DNA of 64,000 bases from UBA2211 sp035404185 (GCA_965230985.1 OZ246399.1:372001-436000), one strand, 5' to 3'; positions 36,120 to 45,612 are shown, counted from the stretch's first letter. Translations and numbers: made by a program. The notes: generated from the sequence alone by a model not told the origin.

Positions 36120-37836
36120 ATTTAAAATTAATAATAAGGAGGTTGTCGGAGAGAAAGGAGAAACCATTCTTCAAGTAGCACGAAGAAATAATATTAAGAT
36201 TCCTGCTGCTTGTTATCACTCCGACTTAAAACCGAAAAGCAGTTGTCGATTGTGTTTAGTTTCAATTAAAGATAGAAAAGGATTATATACTTCTTGTTCT
36301 GTTGAGATAGAACCAGGAATGGAGGTTATTACTGATTCTCCAGAAATAAAAAAAATTAGAAAAACTAATTTAGAACTTCTTTTTTCTCAACACATTGAAC
36401 AATGTCCTACTTGTATTAGGAATTATCATTGTCGACTTCTTTCTTTAGCCAAAGAATGTGGTATAGAAATAACTAGATTTGAAGATAGGAAAAAGTTTTT
36501 TCCAAAGTATCAATTTGGACCATCAATTATATTTGATTCTTCAAAATGTATTGATTGCCATAATTGCGTTGAAATGTGCGATAGGCAAGGGGTAAGATTT
36601 CTAACTGTAGAAGAGAATAATTCTTTTTGGGAAGTTAGTCCGTCAAAAGAAGAGAATAAAGATTGTATCTATTGTGGCCAATGCTTAGTTCGTTGTCCGA
36701 GCGGAGCTTTTGAAGAAGTTGATTCTATTAATAATGTTGAGCGTGCCTTAGATGATAAAAATAAATACGTTGTTTTTCAGTTTGCTCCTTCAATTAGAAG
36801 TAGCTTAGGAGAAGAATTTGGAATGGATTATGGAACGGTTGTTACGGGAAAAATGATAGCTGGAATAAGAAAACTAGGAGCAGATAAGGTTTTCGATGTT
36901 TCAGTTGGAGCAGATATTACAACGATAGAAGAGGGTGGAGAGCTAATTGAAAGATTGACCAAACAAGAAGGACTGCCGATGTTTACTTCTTGCTGTCCTT
37001 CGTGGGTTAAGTTTGTTGAACTTAATTATCCTCAATTCATGAAGAACTTAACAACCGTTAGATCTCCGCAAATAATTTTAGGAGGGTTAACTAAGACTTA
37101 TTTAGCTGAGAAAGAGAAAATTAATCCTAAAAAGATAGTCGTTGTTTCTGTTATGCCTTGTACTTCAAAGAAATATGAAGCAACAAGAGAAGAACTATTC
37201 GTCGATGATTTAAAACCGATAGATTATGTTTTAACAACTAGAGAATTGGGTAAATTATTAAAGAAGAGACAGATAGATATTAATGAGATTAAAGAAGAGG
37301 AGCCAGACGCTCCTTGGGATAAATATACCGGTGCAGGAGTTATTTATGGAGCAACAGGAGGAGTGACTGAATCAGCCTTGCGAACTGTTTATGAAAAAGT
37401 AACAGGAAAGAAATTAAAGAAAATTGATTTTAAAGAAATAAGAGGAATGCAGGAGTGCAAGGAAGCAAAAATTAAAATAGGAAATATTATTGTTAAGGTG
37501 GCAGTTATCAATGGATTAGGAAATGCTAAGAATTTATTAGAGAGATTAAAGGATAATCCTAAATTATATGATTATGTTGAGGTGATGACTTGTCTTGGTG
37601 GATGTGTTGGCGGTGGTGGACAACCAACCCCGACGGATAAAGAGATAAGAAAGAAGAGAGCATTAGCTTTGTATGAGGTAGATAAAAAATGGGGATTAAG
37701 AATGGCTCATGAGAGTCCAGTGGTAAATCTTCTTTATAAAGATTTCTTTAAGAATAAAAAGAATGTTCATAAAATATGCCATACTCATTATTCTAAAAAA
37801 GAAAAGGACAAGATTAAAATAATAAAAGAAAAATAA
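36106..37836 (+). CDS. [FeFe]-hydrogenase catalytic subunit
   Basis: 576 aa. Modules in order: 2Fe-2S domain (CYHSDLKPKSSCRLC), His-Cys 4Fe-4S site (HIEQCPTCIRNYHC), two 4Fe-4S ferredoxin motifs (CIDCHNCVEMC, CIYCGQCLVRC) and the H-cluster domain with all signatures intact: TSCCPSW (C296, C297), MPCTSKKYE (C352), and MTCLGGCVGGGG (C496, C500). Size and layout match group A M3-type enzymes. With the flavoprotein upstream it would evolve H2 at the expense of NADH. HydEFG maturases are not in the window and must be encoded elsewhere for activity. Confidence 0.97.
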   Translation: MKNIKFKINNKEVVGEKGETILQVARRNNIKIPAACYHSDLKPKSSCRLCLVSIKDRKGLYTSCSVEIEPGMEVITDSPEIKKIRKTNLELLFSQHIEQCPTCIRNYHCRLLSLAKECGIEITRFEDRKKFFPKYQFGPSIIFDSSKCIDCHNCVEMCDRQGVRFLTVEENNSFWEVSPSKEENKDCIYCGQCLVRCPSGAFEEVDSINNVERALDDKNKYVVFQFAPSIRSSLGEEFGMDYGTVVTGKMIAGIRKLGADKVFDVSVGADITTIEEGGELIERLTKQEGLPMFTSCCPSWVKFVELNYPQFMKNLTTVRSPQIILGGLTKTYLAEKEKINPKKIVVVSVMPCTSKKYEATREELFVDDLKPIDYVLTTRELGKLLKKRQIDINEIKEEEPDAPWDKYTGAGVIYGATGGVTESALRTVYEKVTGKKLKKIDFKEIRGMQECKEAKIKIGNIIVKVAVINGLGNAKNLLERLKDNPKLYDYVEVMTCLGGCVGGGGQPTPTDKEIRKKRALALYEVDKKWGLRMAHESPVVNLLYKDFFKNKKNVHKICHTHYSKKEKDKIKIIKEK

Positions 37837-37837
37837 T

Positions 37838-38350
37838 ATGGAACAGACATTATCGTTAGACAAAAAAATAGTATTATCTTTAGTACAATTTTTAGTTTTA
37901 CTTCTTGTCGTTTGTTTTGCACCATTAATAAATAATCAAATAATAACAGGAACAATAGTTAATGCCTCGCTTTTAATAGCCGTAGTTTTATTAGGAATGA
38001 GAGGATCAACCCTACTTTGTTTTTTGCCAAGTGTGATTTCCTTATTATTCGGTTTATTACCTATGGTCATGGCTCCGATGGTTCCCTTTATAATCATTGG
38101 AAATGTTTCTTTAGTATATATATTTAATCTATTAAGAAAGAGTAATTTTTTCCTAGGTTTGATTCCAGCAGCACTAGTAAAATTTTCATTTTTATTTTTA
38201 GTGAGCAACTTTTTAATTAGTTTCTTTGTTAAGCAAGCCGTTGCTGATAAGATAGCAGTAATGATGAGTTATCCTCAATTGGTTACAGCTTTAATGGGAG
38301 GAATTGTTGCTTATTTCATAATCGGTAAAAATTATAAAAATAATAATTAA
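37838..38350 (+). CDS. membrane protein linked to the hydrogenase
   Basis: 170 aa, about six hydrophobic helices, resembling the S-component fold of ECF transporters. It starts one base after the hydrogenase stop. Similar small membrane proteins next to [FeFe]-hydrogenases have, to my recollection, been labelled iron hydrogenase in databases purely by neighbourhood. No redox motif is visible. Roles as a vitamin or metal transporter serving the hydrogenase, or as a membrane tether, are both conjecture. Confidence 0.7.
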   Translation: MEQTLSLDKKIVLSLVQFLVLLLVVCFAPLINNQIITGTIVNASLLIAVVLLGMRGSTLLCFLPSVISLLFGLLPMVMAPMVPFIIIGNVSLVYIFNLLRKSNFFLGLIPAALVKFSFLFLVSNFLISFFVKQAVADKIAVMMSYPQLVTALMGGIVAYFIIGKNYKNNN

Positions 38351-38357
38351 TAAAAAT

Positions 38358-38687
38358 ATGACATTTCAAGAATATCAAGAAGAAGCAAGAAAGACAGCTA
38401 TTTATCCAAACAAAGATAATAATTTTATTTACCCAACGCTTGGTTTAGCTGGAGAAGCAGGAGAAGTGGCTGAAAAGATAAAGAAAGTTATTAGAGATGG
38501 TAATGGAATTGTATCGGAAGAAAAAAAGGAAGAAATAACAAAAGAACTAGGAGATGTTTTGTGGTATGTTGCTAATTTGTCAAAAGAATTAGGAATTCTT
38601 TTAGAAGATGTTGCCCAAAAGAATCTTGAAAAATTACAGTCAAGACAACAGAGAAATGAACTTCATGGAAGTGGAGATAATAGGTAA
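38358..38687 (+). CDS. MazG-like nucleotide pyrophosphohydrolase
   Basis: 109 aa, all-alpha NTP-PPase. Metal-binding EEXXE-type helices: GLAGEAGEVAEKIKKVIRD and ELGDVLWYVANLSKELG. Such single-domain MazG proteins hydrolyse canonical or modified dNTPs or NTPs to monophosphate and PPi. It is the first gene of a nucleotide-related block with thymidine kinase and the ATP-cone nuclease. Confidence 0.9.
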   Translation: MTFQEYQEEARKTAIYPNKDNNFIYPTLGLAGEAGEVAEKIKKVIRDGNGIVSEEKKEEITKELGDVLWYVANLSKELGILLEDVAQKNLEKLQSRQQRNELHGSGDNR

Positions 38688-38689
38688 AT

Positions 38690-39244
38690 ATGAATTTAAC
38701 GTTAATAGTTGGTCCAATGAAGAGTGGAAAGTCTTTAGAGATGATTAGTCTTTTTAATCACTTACAGTATACGAATATTCCTTTTCAAGTTTATCAGCCA
38801 ATCAAAGATGTCAGAAACGAAAGTATATGGTCAAGAACCGGACTATCTATTAATTGTAAAAAGATTTCTTCTCTTAATGATATTCTTAATGAAGATGCTA
38901 GGGTTGTAGGAATAGATGAGGTTCATATGTTTGATGAGAAAGATGTTGATGCGATTAAAGAGTTGTTAAATAGAGATGTTAAAGTTTTTATTTCTGGATT
39001 AGACATGGATTACAAAGGAGAAATGTTCGGGATAGTTAAAAAGTTGATGGAATTAGGTCCCAAAGAAGTTAGGTTTAAAAGATCAGTTTGTGAAGTTTGC
39101 AAAGAGCCAAATGCTGTTTATACTTCAATCTTTAAAGATGGTAAAATAATTATTGATGGTGTTCCATCTGTAATTCCTGAAGATGGAACTTATAAATATG
39201 TTCCTGTTTGCAGAAAATGTTTTCATAATATAAGAAGTAATTAA
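38690..39244 (+). CDS. tdk: thymidine kinase, type II
   Basis: 184 aa. P-loop GPMKSGKS (residues 8-15), the VVGIDEVHMFD metal/catalytic segment, ISGLDMDYKG lasso region, and zinc ligands C-x2-C (CEVCKEP) plus C-x2-C (CRKCFH). Salvages thymidine to dTMP, which is important in bacteria without complete nucleotide synthesis. Two bases after the MazG-like gene. Confidence 0.95.
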   Translation: MNLTLIVGPMKSGKSLEMISLFNHLQYTNIPFQVYQPIKDVRNESIWSRTGLSINCKKISSLNDILNEDARVVGIDEVHMFDEKDVDAIKELLNRDVKVFISGLDMDYKGEMFGIVKKLMELGPKEVRFKRSVCEVCKEPNAVYTSIFKDGKIIIDGVPSVIPEDGTYKYVPVCRKCFHNIRSN

Positions 39245-39250
39245 AAATAT

Positions 39251-39532
39251 ATGGAAAAAAAATCAAATTTTTTTGTAATTAATATAGTAGATAATTATAT
39301 TAAAGAAGTGAGTGGAAATTGGTGGCTTGTATTCTTGAATGGTTTAGTAGCTATCGCTCTTGGTCTTTCTTTTATGGCTTGGCCAGAAGAAGCTTTAAAA
39401 ATATTTGCTTACTTTATCGGAGCGATTATTATTCTTTTTGGATTACAATACATCAGATTGAGCTTTAAAGTTAAAGGGATTAAAAATAAATACGAGAAAG
39501 TAAAACAAGATATTAAGTCAAAATTTGAATAA
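39251..39532 (+). CDS. small DUF308-like membrane protein
   Basis: 93 aa with two TM helices (about 24-43, 48-68) and a basic cytoplasmic tail. NWWLVFLNGLVAIALGLSFMAWPEEALKIF resembles one repeat of HdeD/DUF308 proteins. Function unknown; it sits between thymidine kinase and the ATP-cone nuclease. Confidence 0.65.
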   Translation: MEKKSNFFVINIVDNYIKEVSGNWWLVFLNGLVAIALGLSFMAWPEEALKIFAYFIGAIIILFGLQYIRLSFKVKGIKNKYEKVKQDIKSKFE

Positions 39533-39537
39533 TATAT

Positions 39538-40359
39538 ATGGCTTATCAGGTAATAAAGCTTAATGGAGAAAAGGAAAACTTTTCTGTAAAAAAAGTGTAT
39601 TATTCTGCAATTAAAGCAGGGGCTCCTGCTTTTTTAGCCAAAGAAATTTCAAAAGAAATAGAAGGAGATATTTATGATGGAATTAAAACATCAGAAATAT
39701 TTAAAAAAGTTAAGAATAAGTTAAAAAGAGAAAATCTTCAATTTTCTTTAAGATTTAATCTAAAAGAAGGAATGAAGAAATTAGGACCAGCTGGTTTTGT
39801 GTTTGAGGATTTTGCGAGACAAGTTCTTTCCCAGTCAGGAATAAAAATTAAAGGAAGCAGAATATTATCTGGTAGATGTAGTAGTTACGAAATAGATTTT
39901 TTAGCTGAAAAAGAAGGAACGAACTATATTGGAGAATGTAAGTATAGGAACAATGGAGGAGACAAGATTGATGTTAATGTCTGTTTGAAAGGCTTTGCTG
40001 TTTTAGATGACATTAAAAATAGCGGAAAATTTGATGATAATCTTAAATTTTTTATCGTAACCAATTCTAGATTTACTAATCAAGCCATTAAATATTCAAA
40101 CTGTAAAGGAATAAAATTATTAGGATGGGATTATCCTAAAAATGAAGGACTAGAGGATATAATTGATAAAAACAAACTATATCCTATAACGATTCTTCCT
40201 TCTTTTAAAAGTTATCAAGCTGACATATTTAAGAATGAAGGAATTATGCTTGTTAATGAAATTTTAAGTCTTGATATTGATAAATTTTCTAAAAAGGTTA
40301 ATATACCAAAGAAACGACTAGAAGACTTAAAAAGAGAAGCTGAGGTATTATTAAAATAG
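39538..40359 (+). CDS. ATP-cone fused to Mrr-like restriction endonuclease domain
   Basis: 273 aa. Residues about 3-85 form an ATP-cone (YQVIKLNGEKENFSVKKVYYSAIKAGA), the dATP/ATP-sensing module of ribonucleotide reductases and NrdR. Residues about 85-200 form a PD-(D/E)xK nuclease of the Mrr type: helix E90, YEIDF with D120, and GECKYRN with E133 and K135, all catalytic residues present. A C-terminal helical region completes it. A nuclease gated by nucleotide levels is a fair inference. Neighbouring genes handle dNTPs (MazG-like, thymidine kinase). Cytoplasmic. Confidence 0.82.
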   Translation: MAYQVIKLNGEKENFSVKKVYYSAIKAGAPAFLAKEISKEIEGDIYDGIKTSEIFKKVKNKLKRENLQFSLRFNLKEGMKKLGPAGFVFEDFARQVLSQSGIKIKGSRILSGRCSSYEIDFLAEKEGTNYIGECKYRNNGGDKIDVNVCLKGFAVLDDIKNSGKFDDNLKFFIVTNSRFTNQAIKYSNCKGIKLLGWDYPKNEGLEDIIDKNKLYPITILPSFKSYQADIFKNEGIMLVNEILSLDIDKFSKKVNIPKKRLEDLKREAEVLLK

Positions 40360-40360
40360 A

Positions 40361-41428
40361 ATGTCATTACATATCGGAATAGTTGGTTTTCCTAACGTTG
40401 GAAAATCAACCTTATTCCAACTAATTACAAAAAAACAAGTGGATATTGCTAATTATCCTTTCTGTACCATCGACCCAAACGTCGGTGTTGTTGCTGTACC
40501 AGATATCAGGGTTGATAAATTGGTCGAATTAACGCATTCAGCAAAGAAAATATATACCACGATTGAGTTTGTTGATATTGCAGGATTAGTTGAAGGAGCA
40601 AGTAAGGGAGAAGGATTGGGAAATAAATTTTTAGCTAATATCAGAGAAGTCGATGCCATCGTATATGTCTTACGTTGTTTTAAAAATGATACTATTGTTA
40701 ATACTCGTCCCATAATAGACGTATTAAAAGACAAGGAGATATTGGATATGGAGATGATATTAAAAGATTTAGAGACGGTTGAAAAGAGATTATGCTCCCT
40801 AGAAAGAGAAGTAAAGTCGGGAGACAAGAAAGCAATTAAAGAACTAGAAGTACTAAAGAAGGTAGAGGTTTTGCTAAAAGAAGGAAAGATGCCATCTGAC
40901 TTTAATTGGGACGAAGAGGAAATAAAAATAATTAAAAGTTATCAACTATTATCATCAAAACCCCGCTTGTATTTATTGAATGGAGAAGAAAAAGATGTTT
41001 CTTTAGATGTTTTAGAGGTGTTCAAGAAGAATAACTGGAGATACATTTTCATGGATGTTTTGACTGAATCAGAAAGTGGAGACATGAGTCCCGAAGAAAG
41101 AGAATCTTTTGGTCTTTCTCCGGAACCAAAAATGAATGAATTAATCAAAGAATCATATGATCTTTTGGGATTAATTACATTTTTAACAACTGGATCCGAT
41201 GAAACAAGAGCCTGGACAATACACAAGGGAGACAAGGCTCCTCAAGCTGGAGGTGCAATTCATACTGATTTTGAAGAAACATTTATTAAAGCAGAGGTAA
41301 TTAATTGGGAAAAATTAATAGAGTGTGGTGGTTTTTCTGCAGCAAGAGAAAAGGGAATGATTAGAACCGAGGGAAAAGAATATGTTGTTCAAGATGGAGA
41401 TGTTATTGAAATTAAAAGTGGAAAATAA
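40361..41428 (+). CDS. ychF: YchF/Ola1 family GTPase/ATPase
   Basis: 355 aa, full length. G1 GFPNVGKST (residues 8-16), G3 DIAGLVEGASKGEGLGNKFL, the altered G4 that favours ATP in this family, and the C-terminal TGS domain (FLTTGSDETRAWTIHKGDKAPQAGGAIHTDFE). Universally conserved ribosome- and stress-linked P-loop NTPase. Starts one base after the nuclease stop. Confidence 0.98.
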   Translation: MSLHIGIVGFPNVGKSTLFQLITKKQVDIANYPFCTIDPNVGVVAVPDIRVDKLVELTHSAKKIYTTIEFVDIAGLVEGASKGEGLGNKFLANIREVDAIVYVLRCFKNDTIVNTRPIIDVLKDKEILDMEMILKDLETVEKRLCSLEREVKSGDKKAIKELEVLKKVEVLLKEGKMPSDFNWDEEEIKIIKSYQLLSSKPRLYLLNGEEKDVSLDVLEVFKKNNWRYIFMDVLTESESGDMSPEERESFGLSPEPKMNELIKESYDLLGLITFLTTGSDETRAWTIHKGDKAPQAGGAIHTDFEETFIKAEVINWEKLIECGGFSAAREKGMIRTEGKEYVVQDGDVIEIKSGK

Positions 41429-41429
41429 T

Positions 41430-42689
41430 ATGGAAAAAGTTTCAAAAAAATATGATATTGCCGTGATTGGAGGAGGACCAGCGGGAATGATGGCAGCAAT
41501 TAGAGCGGGAGAAATAGGAGCAAGGGTTGTTTTAATTGAGAAAAATGAAAAAATTGGTGTTAAACTTTTAATGACTGGCGGGGGAAGATGTAATTTAACT
41601 CACGTTGAAAAAAGTATACGTGAGTTTTGTGGTAAGTTTGGAAAACAAGGAGATTTTCTTTTATCTCCTTTTTCTATTTTTGGAACCAAAGAAACAATGG
41701 AATTTTTTGAGAATAATGGAATAGAATTAAAAAAAGAAATGGGTAAAGTATTTCCAGCTTCTGACAAGGCCAAAGATATTTTAAATGTTTTAGTTTCTTT
41801 ATTAAAAAAATACAAAGTAGATATTTTGTTTTCTTCAGAGGTTAAGGAAATAAATAAAAAAGGTAAATTAATTACTTCCGTTTCTTTATTAAATGGAAAA
41901 GAAATTGAAGCTGATCAATTTATTATTTCTTCGGGAGGAAGATCTTATCCTAGTACAGGATCATCGGGAGATAGTTTTATTTGGGCTAAAAGATTAGGTC
42001 ACGATATTGTTGATACGAAGCCAGCCTTAACCCCAATTGAAACTAAGGAGCAGTGGACTAAAAGTCTTCAGGGAATTTCTCTAGAAGATGTTTCTATTTC
42101 TCTATTTTGCAATCAAAAAAAAGAAAGCGAAGGAAGAGGAGAAATATTGTTTACTCATTTCGGTTTTAGTGGTCCATTAATTTTAGACATGAGTAGGACA
42201 ATCGGGGACTTATTAGAAAGAGGAAAAGTCAAAATGACGATTGATTTATTTCCAAGCAAGAACACTGAACAATTAGATAAGTTCATTCTATCTGTCTTTA
42301 ATAAAAATAGGAAGAAACATGTTTTAAAATGTTTGAATGATTTTTTTCCAGAAAAACTTTCTGCTTTTATTCTTAACTTTAGCAGTGTTTCTTTCGACAG
42401 AAAGGGAAATGATATTACTAAAGATGAAAGAGTGAGGATGATTAAATTTTTGAAAAAGATTGAAATTAGTATTGTTGGTCTTCTTGGTTTTGATAAAGCC
42501 ATGGCAACTCATGGTGGTATTTCTTTGAAAACAATAGACTCAAAGACAATGAAATCTAAATTAATCAATAATTTATATTTTGCCGGAGAAGCAATTAATC
42601 TTGATGGTCCTTGTGGAGGATATAATTTACAGATGTGCTGGACTACGGGATATGTGGCTGGGCAGAATGCAGCAAGTAGTGTAAAATAA
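41430..42689 (+). CDS. HI0933/BaiN-like FAD-dependent oxidoreductase
   Basis: 419 aa from ATG 41430, which lies one base after the ychF stop (TAA-T-ATG); an in-frame start at 41382 inside ychF is less likely. Dinucleotide-binding IAVIGGGPAGMMAAIRAGE, then GVKLLMTGGGRCNLTH, SSGGRSYPSTGSSGD, and the C-terminal GEAINLDGPCGGYNLQMCWTTG that closes the FAD site. Family substrate is mostly unknown (BaiN acts on bile acids). Confidence 0.93.
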   Translation: MEKVSKKYDIAVIGGGPAGMMAAIRAGEIGARVVLIEKNEKIGVKLLMTGGGRCNLTHVEKSIREFCGKFGKQGDFLLSPFSIFGTKETMEFFENNGIELKKEMGKVFPASDKAKDILNVLVSLLKKYKVDILFSSEVKEINKKGKLITSVSLLNGKEIEADQFIISSGGRSYPSTGSSGDSFIWAKRLGHDIVDTKPALTPIETKEQWTKSLQGISLEDVSISLFCNQKKESEGRGEILFTHFGFSGPLILDMSRTIGDLLERGKVKMTIDLFPSKNTEQLDKFILSVFNKNRKKHVLKCLNDFFPEKLSAFILNFSSVSFDRKGNDITKDERVRMIKFLKKIEISIVGLLGFDKAMATHGGISLKTIDSKTMKSKLINNLYFAGEAINLDGPCGGYNLQMCWTTGYVAGQNAASSVK

Positions 42690-42693
42690 TATC

Positions 42694-44571
42694 ATGATTA
42701 ATCTTGAGAAAATATCAAAAAACACCTTTTGTTTATTCGTATTCTTTTTTCCATTTTTTTTCATTCCCCAGATAAATGTCTCGCAGGTTTTAAATGAAAA
42801 AGCATTTCTTTTAGTTTTTGCTTTTACTATTTTTTTTCTTCAATTATTAAATATTTTTCTTTCAAAGAAGGTTACTTTTAGAGATAGCCCATTACAGAGA
42901 ATAATAGTCTTTTTGATTTTTTCTCTTCTATTATCGTTGTTATTTTCTAAAAATATGTTTTTAAGTTTTTGGGGCCGTCCATTTCAAGCCGATGCTTTTA
43001 TAGTTTTTTTAGCTTGTTTTGTGGTTTTTTATTTATCAAGCACCATCAAAAGAAGAGGCGTTTTAAAAATATTAGAGTACTTCGTTGCTGGTTCAGCTAT
43101 CTTATCAATACTTTATCTTATTAAAAAGTTTACAGGAGTAAGTCCAGTTATTTTTGATAGTATATCTGGAACAGCAATTGTTATTTCAATGGCTTTTGTT
43201 GTTTTAATATCTTTTGTTTTCAACAATTTAAATTATTTCAGAAAAGGTAAGGGTTATAGTATTGTGAGAGTAGCCTCAATGGGAACATTTTTTATTTTAT
43301 TTTTAACTTCTTTAATATTGATAGACTTCAAACTTTCTTGGTTTTTTGTATCAATAGGAACATTTTTTGTTTTTTGGAGAAGCATGCTTGAAAGCGATTT
43401 TGTGTTCAAAAGAAAGAAAGCAATTCTTTCAGTGTCTTTACTTTTAGTTTTTTTATCTTTATTTTTTTTACGCATTCCTTTCACTGATAAGATTGATGAA
43501 TCAAAGCTTTCTTATGAATCAAGTTGGAGCATAGCAGAAAAAAGTTTAGGGGAGAGTTTTAAAAACTTTTTTGTAGGCTCTGGGCTATCAACTTATTCTT
43601 ATCAGTTTTCTTTATATAAGGATAAAAGCTTTAATATGGCTGATTCCTCATTAATATTTGAAGAAGGATCTATTCCTCTTTTAACTTTTTTTGTCACGGG
43701 CGGATTTTTATTAGTTTTTGCATTGTTACTTTTAATTTCTTTTTTTTATTATCAAGGGTTTACTTATTTTTTAAATTTTAGAAAAGAAAATAAAAATGAT
43801 CCAGTGAATGTTTTAGATTTATTGTTTCCAACTATTTTTTGTCTTACGCTTTTAATGTTTTTTTATAAAATTGATGTAAGTTCTCTTTTCTTATTATTTT
43901 TTACTTTAGGTCTTTGGGATGGACAACAGAAAGGACAAGAAAAAATCATCGATATTCCTTCCCAAAATATTGCCAAGGTAGTTCTCTCTTTTATTTTTAT
44001 TGTCTGGGGATCAATTGTTTTCAATTTTATAAATTATTATAGAGCCGAAACTCATTATCAAAAATCAATAAATAATTATAATAATCAAGGGGCTATTAGC
44101 GAATCAATATCAGAAATGGAAAAAGCTTCAAATTTATGGAAGTCAGGGGATTATTATGTCGGTCTTTCTCAATTATATTTAATAAAAGCTAGTGAAGATT
44201 TTGAACAAAAATGGACCACTAAAGACAAGAAAGAAGAACAGAAACAATCTATTAAAGATAGTGCTTCAAAAGCTGAAGTATCAGCCAAAGTAGCTTGTGA
44301 GTCTGATAAGAATAATTTTCAAAGTTGGCAGAACTTAGGTTTAGTTTATGAGAACACAAATTTTCTCGTAGAAGACAGAACAGAAGAAGCAATTGTTGCA
44401 TATGAAAAAGCTAAAGCTTTAGCTCCTCAGAATTATGATATTTATGTAGCAGTAGCTAGATTATTAGAAGAAGACAAAAAGTATGACGAAGCTTTAGCGG
44501 AATACAAGAAGGCTTTTGATTTGAATCCTTTAGATGAAAATGTTTTAAAAAAGATAAATCAACTACAATAA
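42694..44571 (+). CDS. O-antigen ligase-like membrane protein with TPR tail
   Basis: 625 aa. About ten TM helices (residues 1-450) with the polymerase/ligase-like large extracytoplasmic loop around KSLGESFKNFFVGSGLSTYSYQF, followed by a helical C-terminal half with TPR motifs (EEAIVAYEKAKALAPQNYDIYVAVA and EALAEYKKAFDLNPLDENV). The fold fits Wzy/WaaL-type glycan polymerases or ligases, which join polysaccharide or lipid-linked sugars. Sequence conservation is low, so the call is tentative. It precedes MurB but that gene has its own promoter. Confidence 0.7.
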   Translation: MINLEKISKNTFCLFVFFFPFFFIPQINVSQVLNEKAFLLVFAFTIFFLQLLNIFLSKKVTFRDSPLQRIIVFLIFSLLLSLLFSKNMFLSFWGRPFQADAFIVFLACFVVFYLSSTIKRRGVLKILEYFVAGSAILSILYLIKKFTGVSPVIFDSISGTAIVISMAFVVLISFVFNNLNYFRKGKGYSIVRVASMGTFFILFLTSLILIDFKLSWFFVSIGTFFVFWRSMLESDFVFKRKKAILSVSLLLVFLSLFFLRIPFTDKIDESKLSYESSWSIAEKSLGESFKNFFVGSGLSTYSYQFSLYKDKSFNMADSSLIFEEGSIPLLTFFVTGGFLLVFALLLLISFFYYQGFTYFLNFRKENKNDPVNVLDLLFPTIFCLTLLMFFYKIDVSSLFLLFFTLGLWDGQQKGQEKIIDIPSQNIAKVVLSFIFIVWGSIVFNFINYYRAETHYQKSINNYNNQGAISESISEMEKASNLWKSGDYYVGLSQLYLIKASEDFEQKWTTKDKKEEQKQSIKDSASKAEVSAKVACESDKNNFQSWQNLGLVYENTNFLVEDRTEEAIVAYEKAKALAPQNYDIYVAVARLLEEDKKYDEALAEYKKAFDLNPLDENVLKKINQLQ

Positions 44572-44575
44572 TTTG

Positions 44576-44584
44576 TGTTATAAT
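44576..44584 (+). promoter_or_regulatory. extended -10 promoter of murB (leaderless)
   Basis: TGT-TATAAT (44576-44584), 6 bases before ATG 44591. Confidence 0.6.
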
Positions 44585-44590
44585 TGAAAT

Positions 44591-45574
44591 ATGGATATAT
44601 TTAATGAATTAAAAAACGATTTTCCTAGAATAGAAAAAGATATTCCTCTTAAGAATTATTCTACTTTTAGAATAGGTGGTTCAGCTAAATATTTTTTAAG
44701 AACTTCTGATAAAAAAGAACTAAGAAAGATAATCGAAAGAGCGAATAAAGAAAATATTCCTTTTTTGGTCATAGGGGGTGGAAGTAATATTCTTTTTTCT
44801 GATAGCGGTTTTGATGGATTAGTTGTCGCTTATAGGGCAGAAAATTTGTCAAAAGAAAATTTTAATATTGAGAAAAAAGAAAATGGAAGCAACATGATTG
44901 TTAAGGTTGACACATCTATTCCGTTGTCTTTTTTGATTTCTGAATTGAATAATTTATCTGGTCTTGAATGGGGAGTTGGAATACCGGGAACACTAGGTGG
45001 TGCGATTAATGGCAATTCCGGTGCCTTTAATGAATCAATTTCTAATTCAATTGAAAGTGTAGATGTTTTAAATATTTCTTCTGATGGTGTTGTAGAAAAA
45101 AAGATGAAAAATAAAGAATGTCTTTTTGGATACAGAACGAGCATTTTTAAGAATAATAGCAGCTTATTGATTGTTTCAGCTGAATTAAGTTTATTAAAAG
45201 ATAGCGAAGATGAGATTAAAAAGAGAATAAATAACAATTTAAACAAGAGAATAATAAAACAACCAAAAGGATTTTCCGCTGGTTCTATTTTTAAAAATTA
45301 TCAAGGAAAGTTATCAGAAAATATTATTAAAAATTATCCTCAATTAAAAAGTTTTAATGAAAAAGGAATTATTCCAGTTGGATTATTGATTGAATTGTGC
45401 AACTTAAAGGGAAAAAAAATCGGTGATGCAAAAATTTCAGATGAACATGCCAACTTTATCATCAATTTAAAAAATGCAACATCAAATGATGTTGTGAGTT
45501 TGATAAATTTAATAAAAAAATCAGTCAAAGAAAAATTTTTAATCGATCTAAATGAAGAAATTAAAATTTTTTAG
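44591..45574 (+). CDS. murB: UDP-N-acetylenolpyruvoylglucosamine reductase
   Basis: 327 aa. FAD-binding YSTFRIGGSAKYFL and LVIGGGSNILFSDSGFDGLVV, GIPGTLGGAINGNSGAF, substrate region YRTSIFK, catalytic serine motif SAGSIFKN, and the C-terminal HANFIINLKNAT. It reduces enolpyruvyl-UDP-GlcNAc to UDP-MurNAc with NADPH, so the cell makes peptidoglycan. Probably monocistronic with a leaderless mRNA. Confidence 0.97.
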   Translation: MDIFNELKNDFPRIEKDIPLKNYSTFRIGGSAKYFLRTSDKKELRKIIERANKENIPFLVIGGGSNILFSDSGFDGLVVAYRAENLSKENFNIEKKENGSNMIVKVDTSIPLSFLISELNNLSGLEWGVGIPGTLGGAINGNSGAFNESISNSIESVDVLNISSDGVVEKKMKNKECLFGYRTSIFKNNSSLLIVSAELSLLKDSEDEIKKRINNNLNKRIIKQPKGFSAGSIFKNYQGKLSENIIKNYPQLKSFNEKGIIPVGLLIELCNLKGKKIGDAKISDEHANFIINLKNATSNDVVSLINLIKKSVKEKFLIDLNEEIKIF

Positions 45575-45612
45575 CATTTTACTATTGACAAATTTTTTAA
45601 TAAAGAGGAAAA

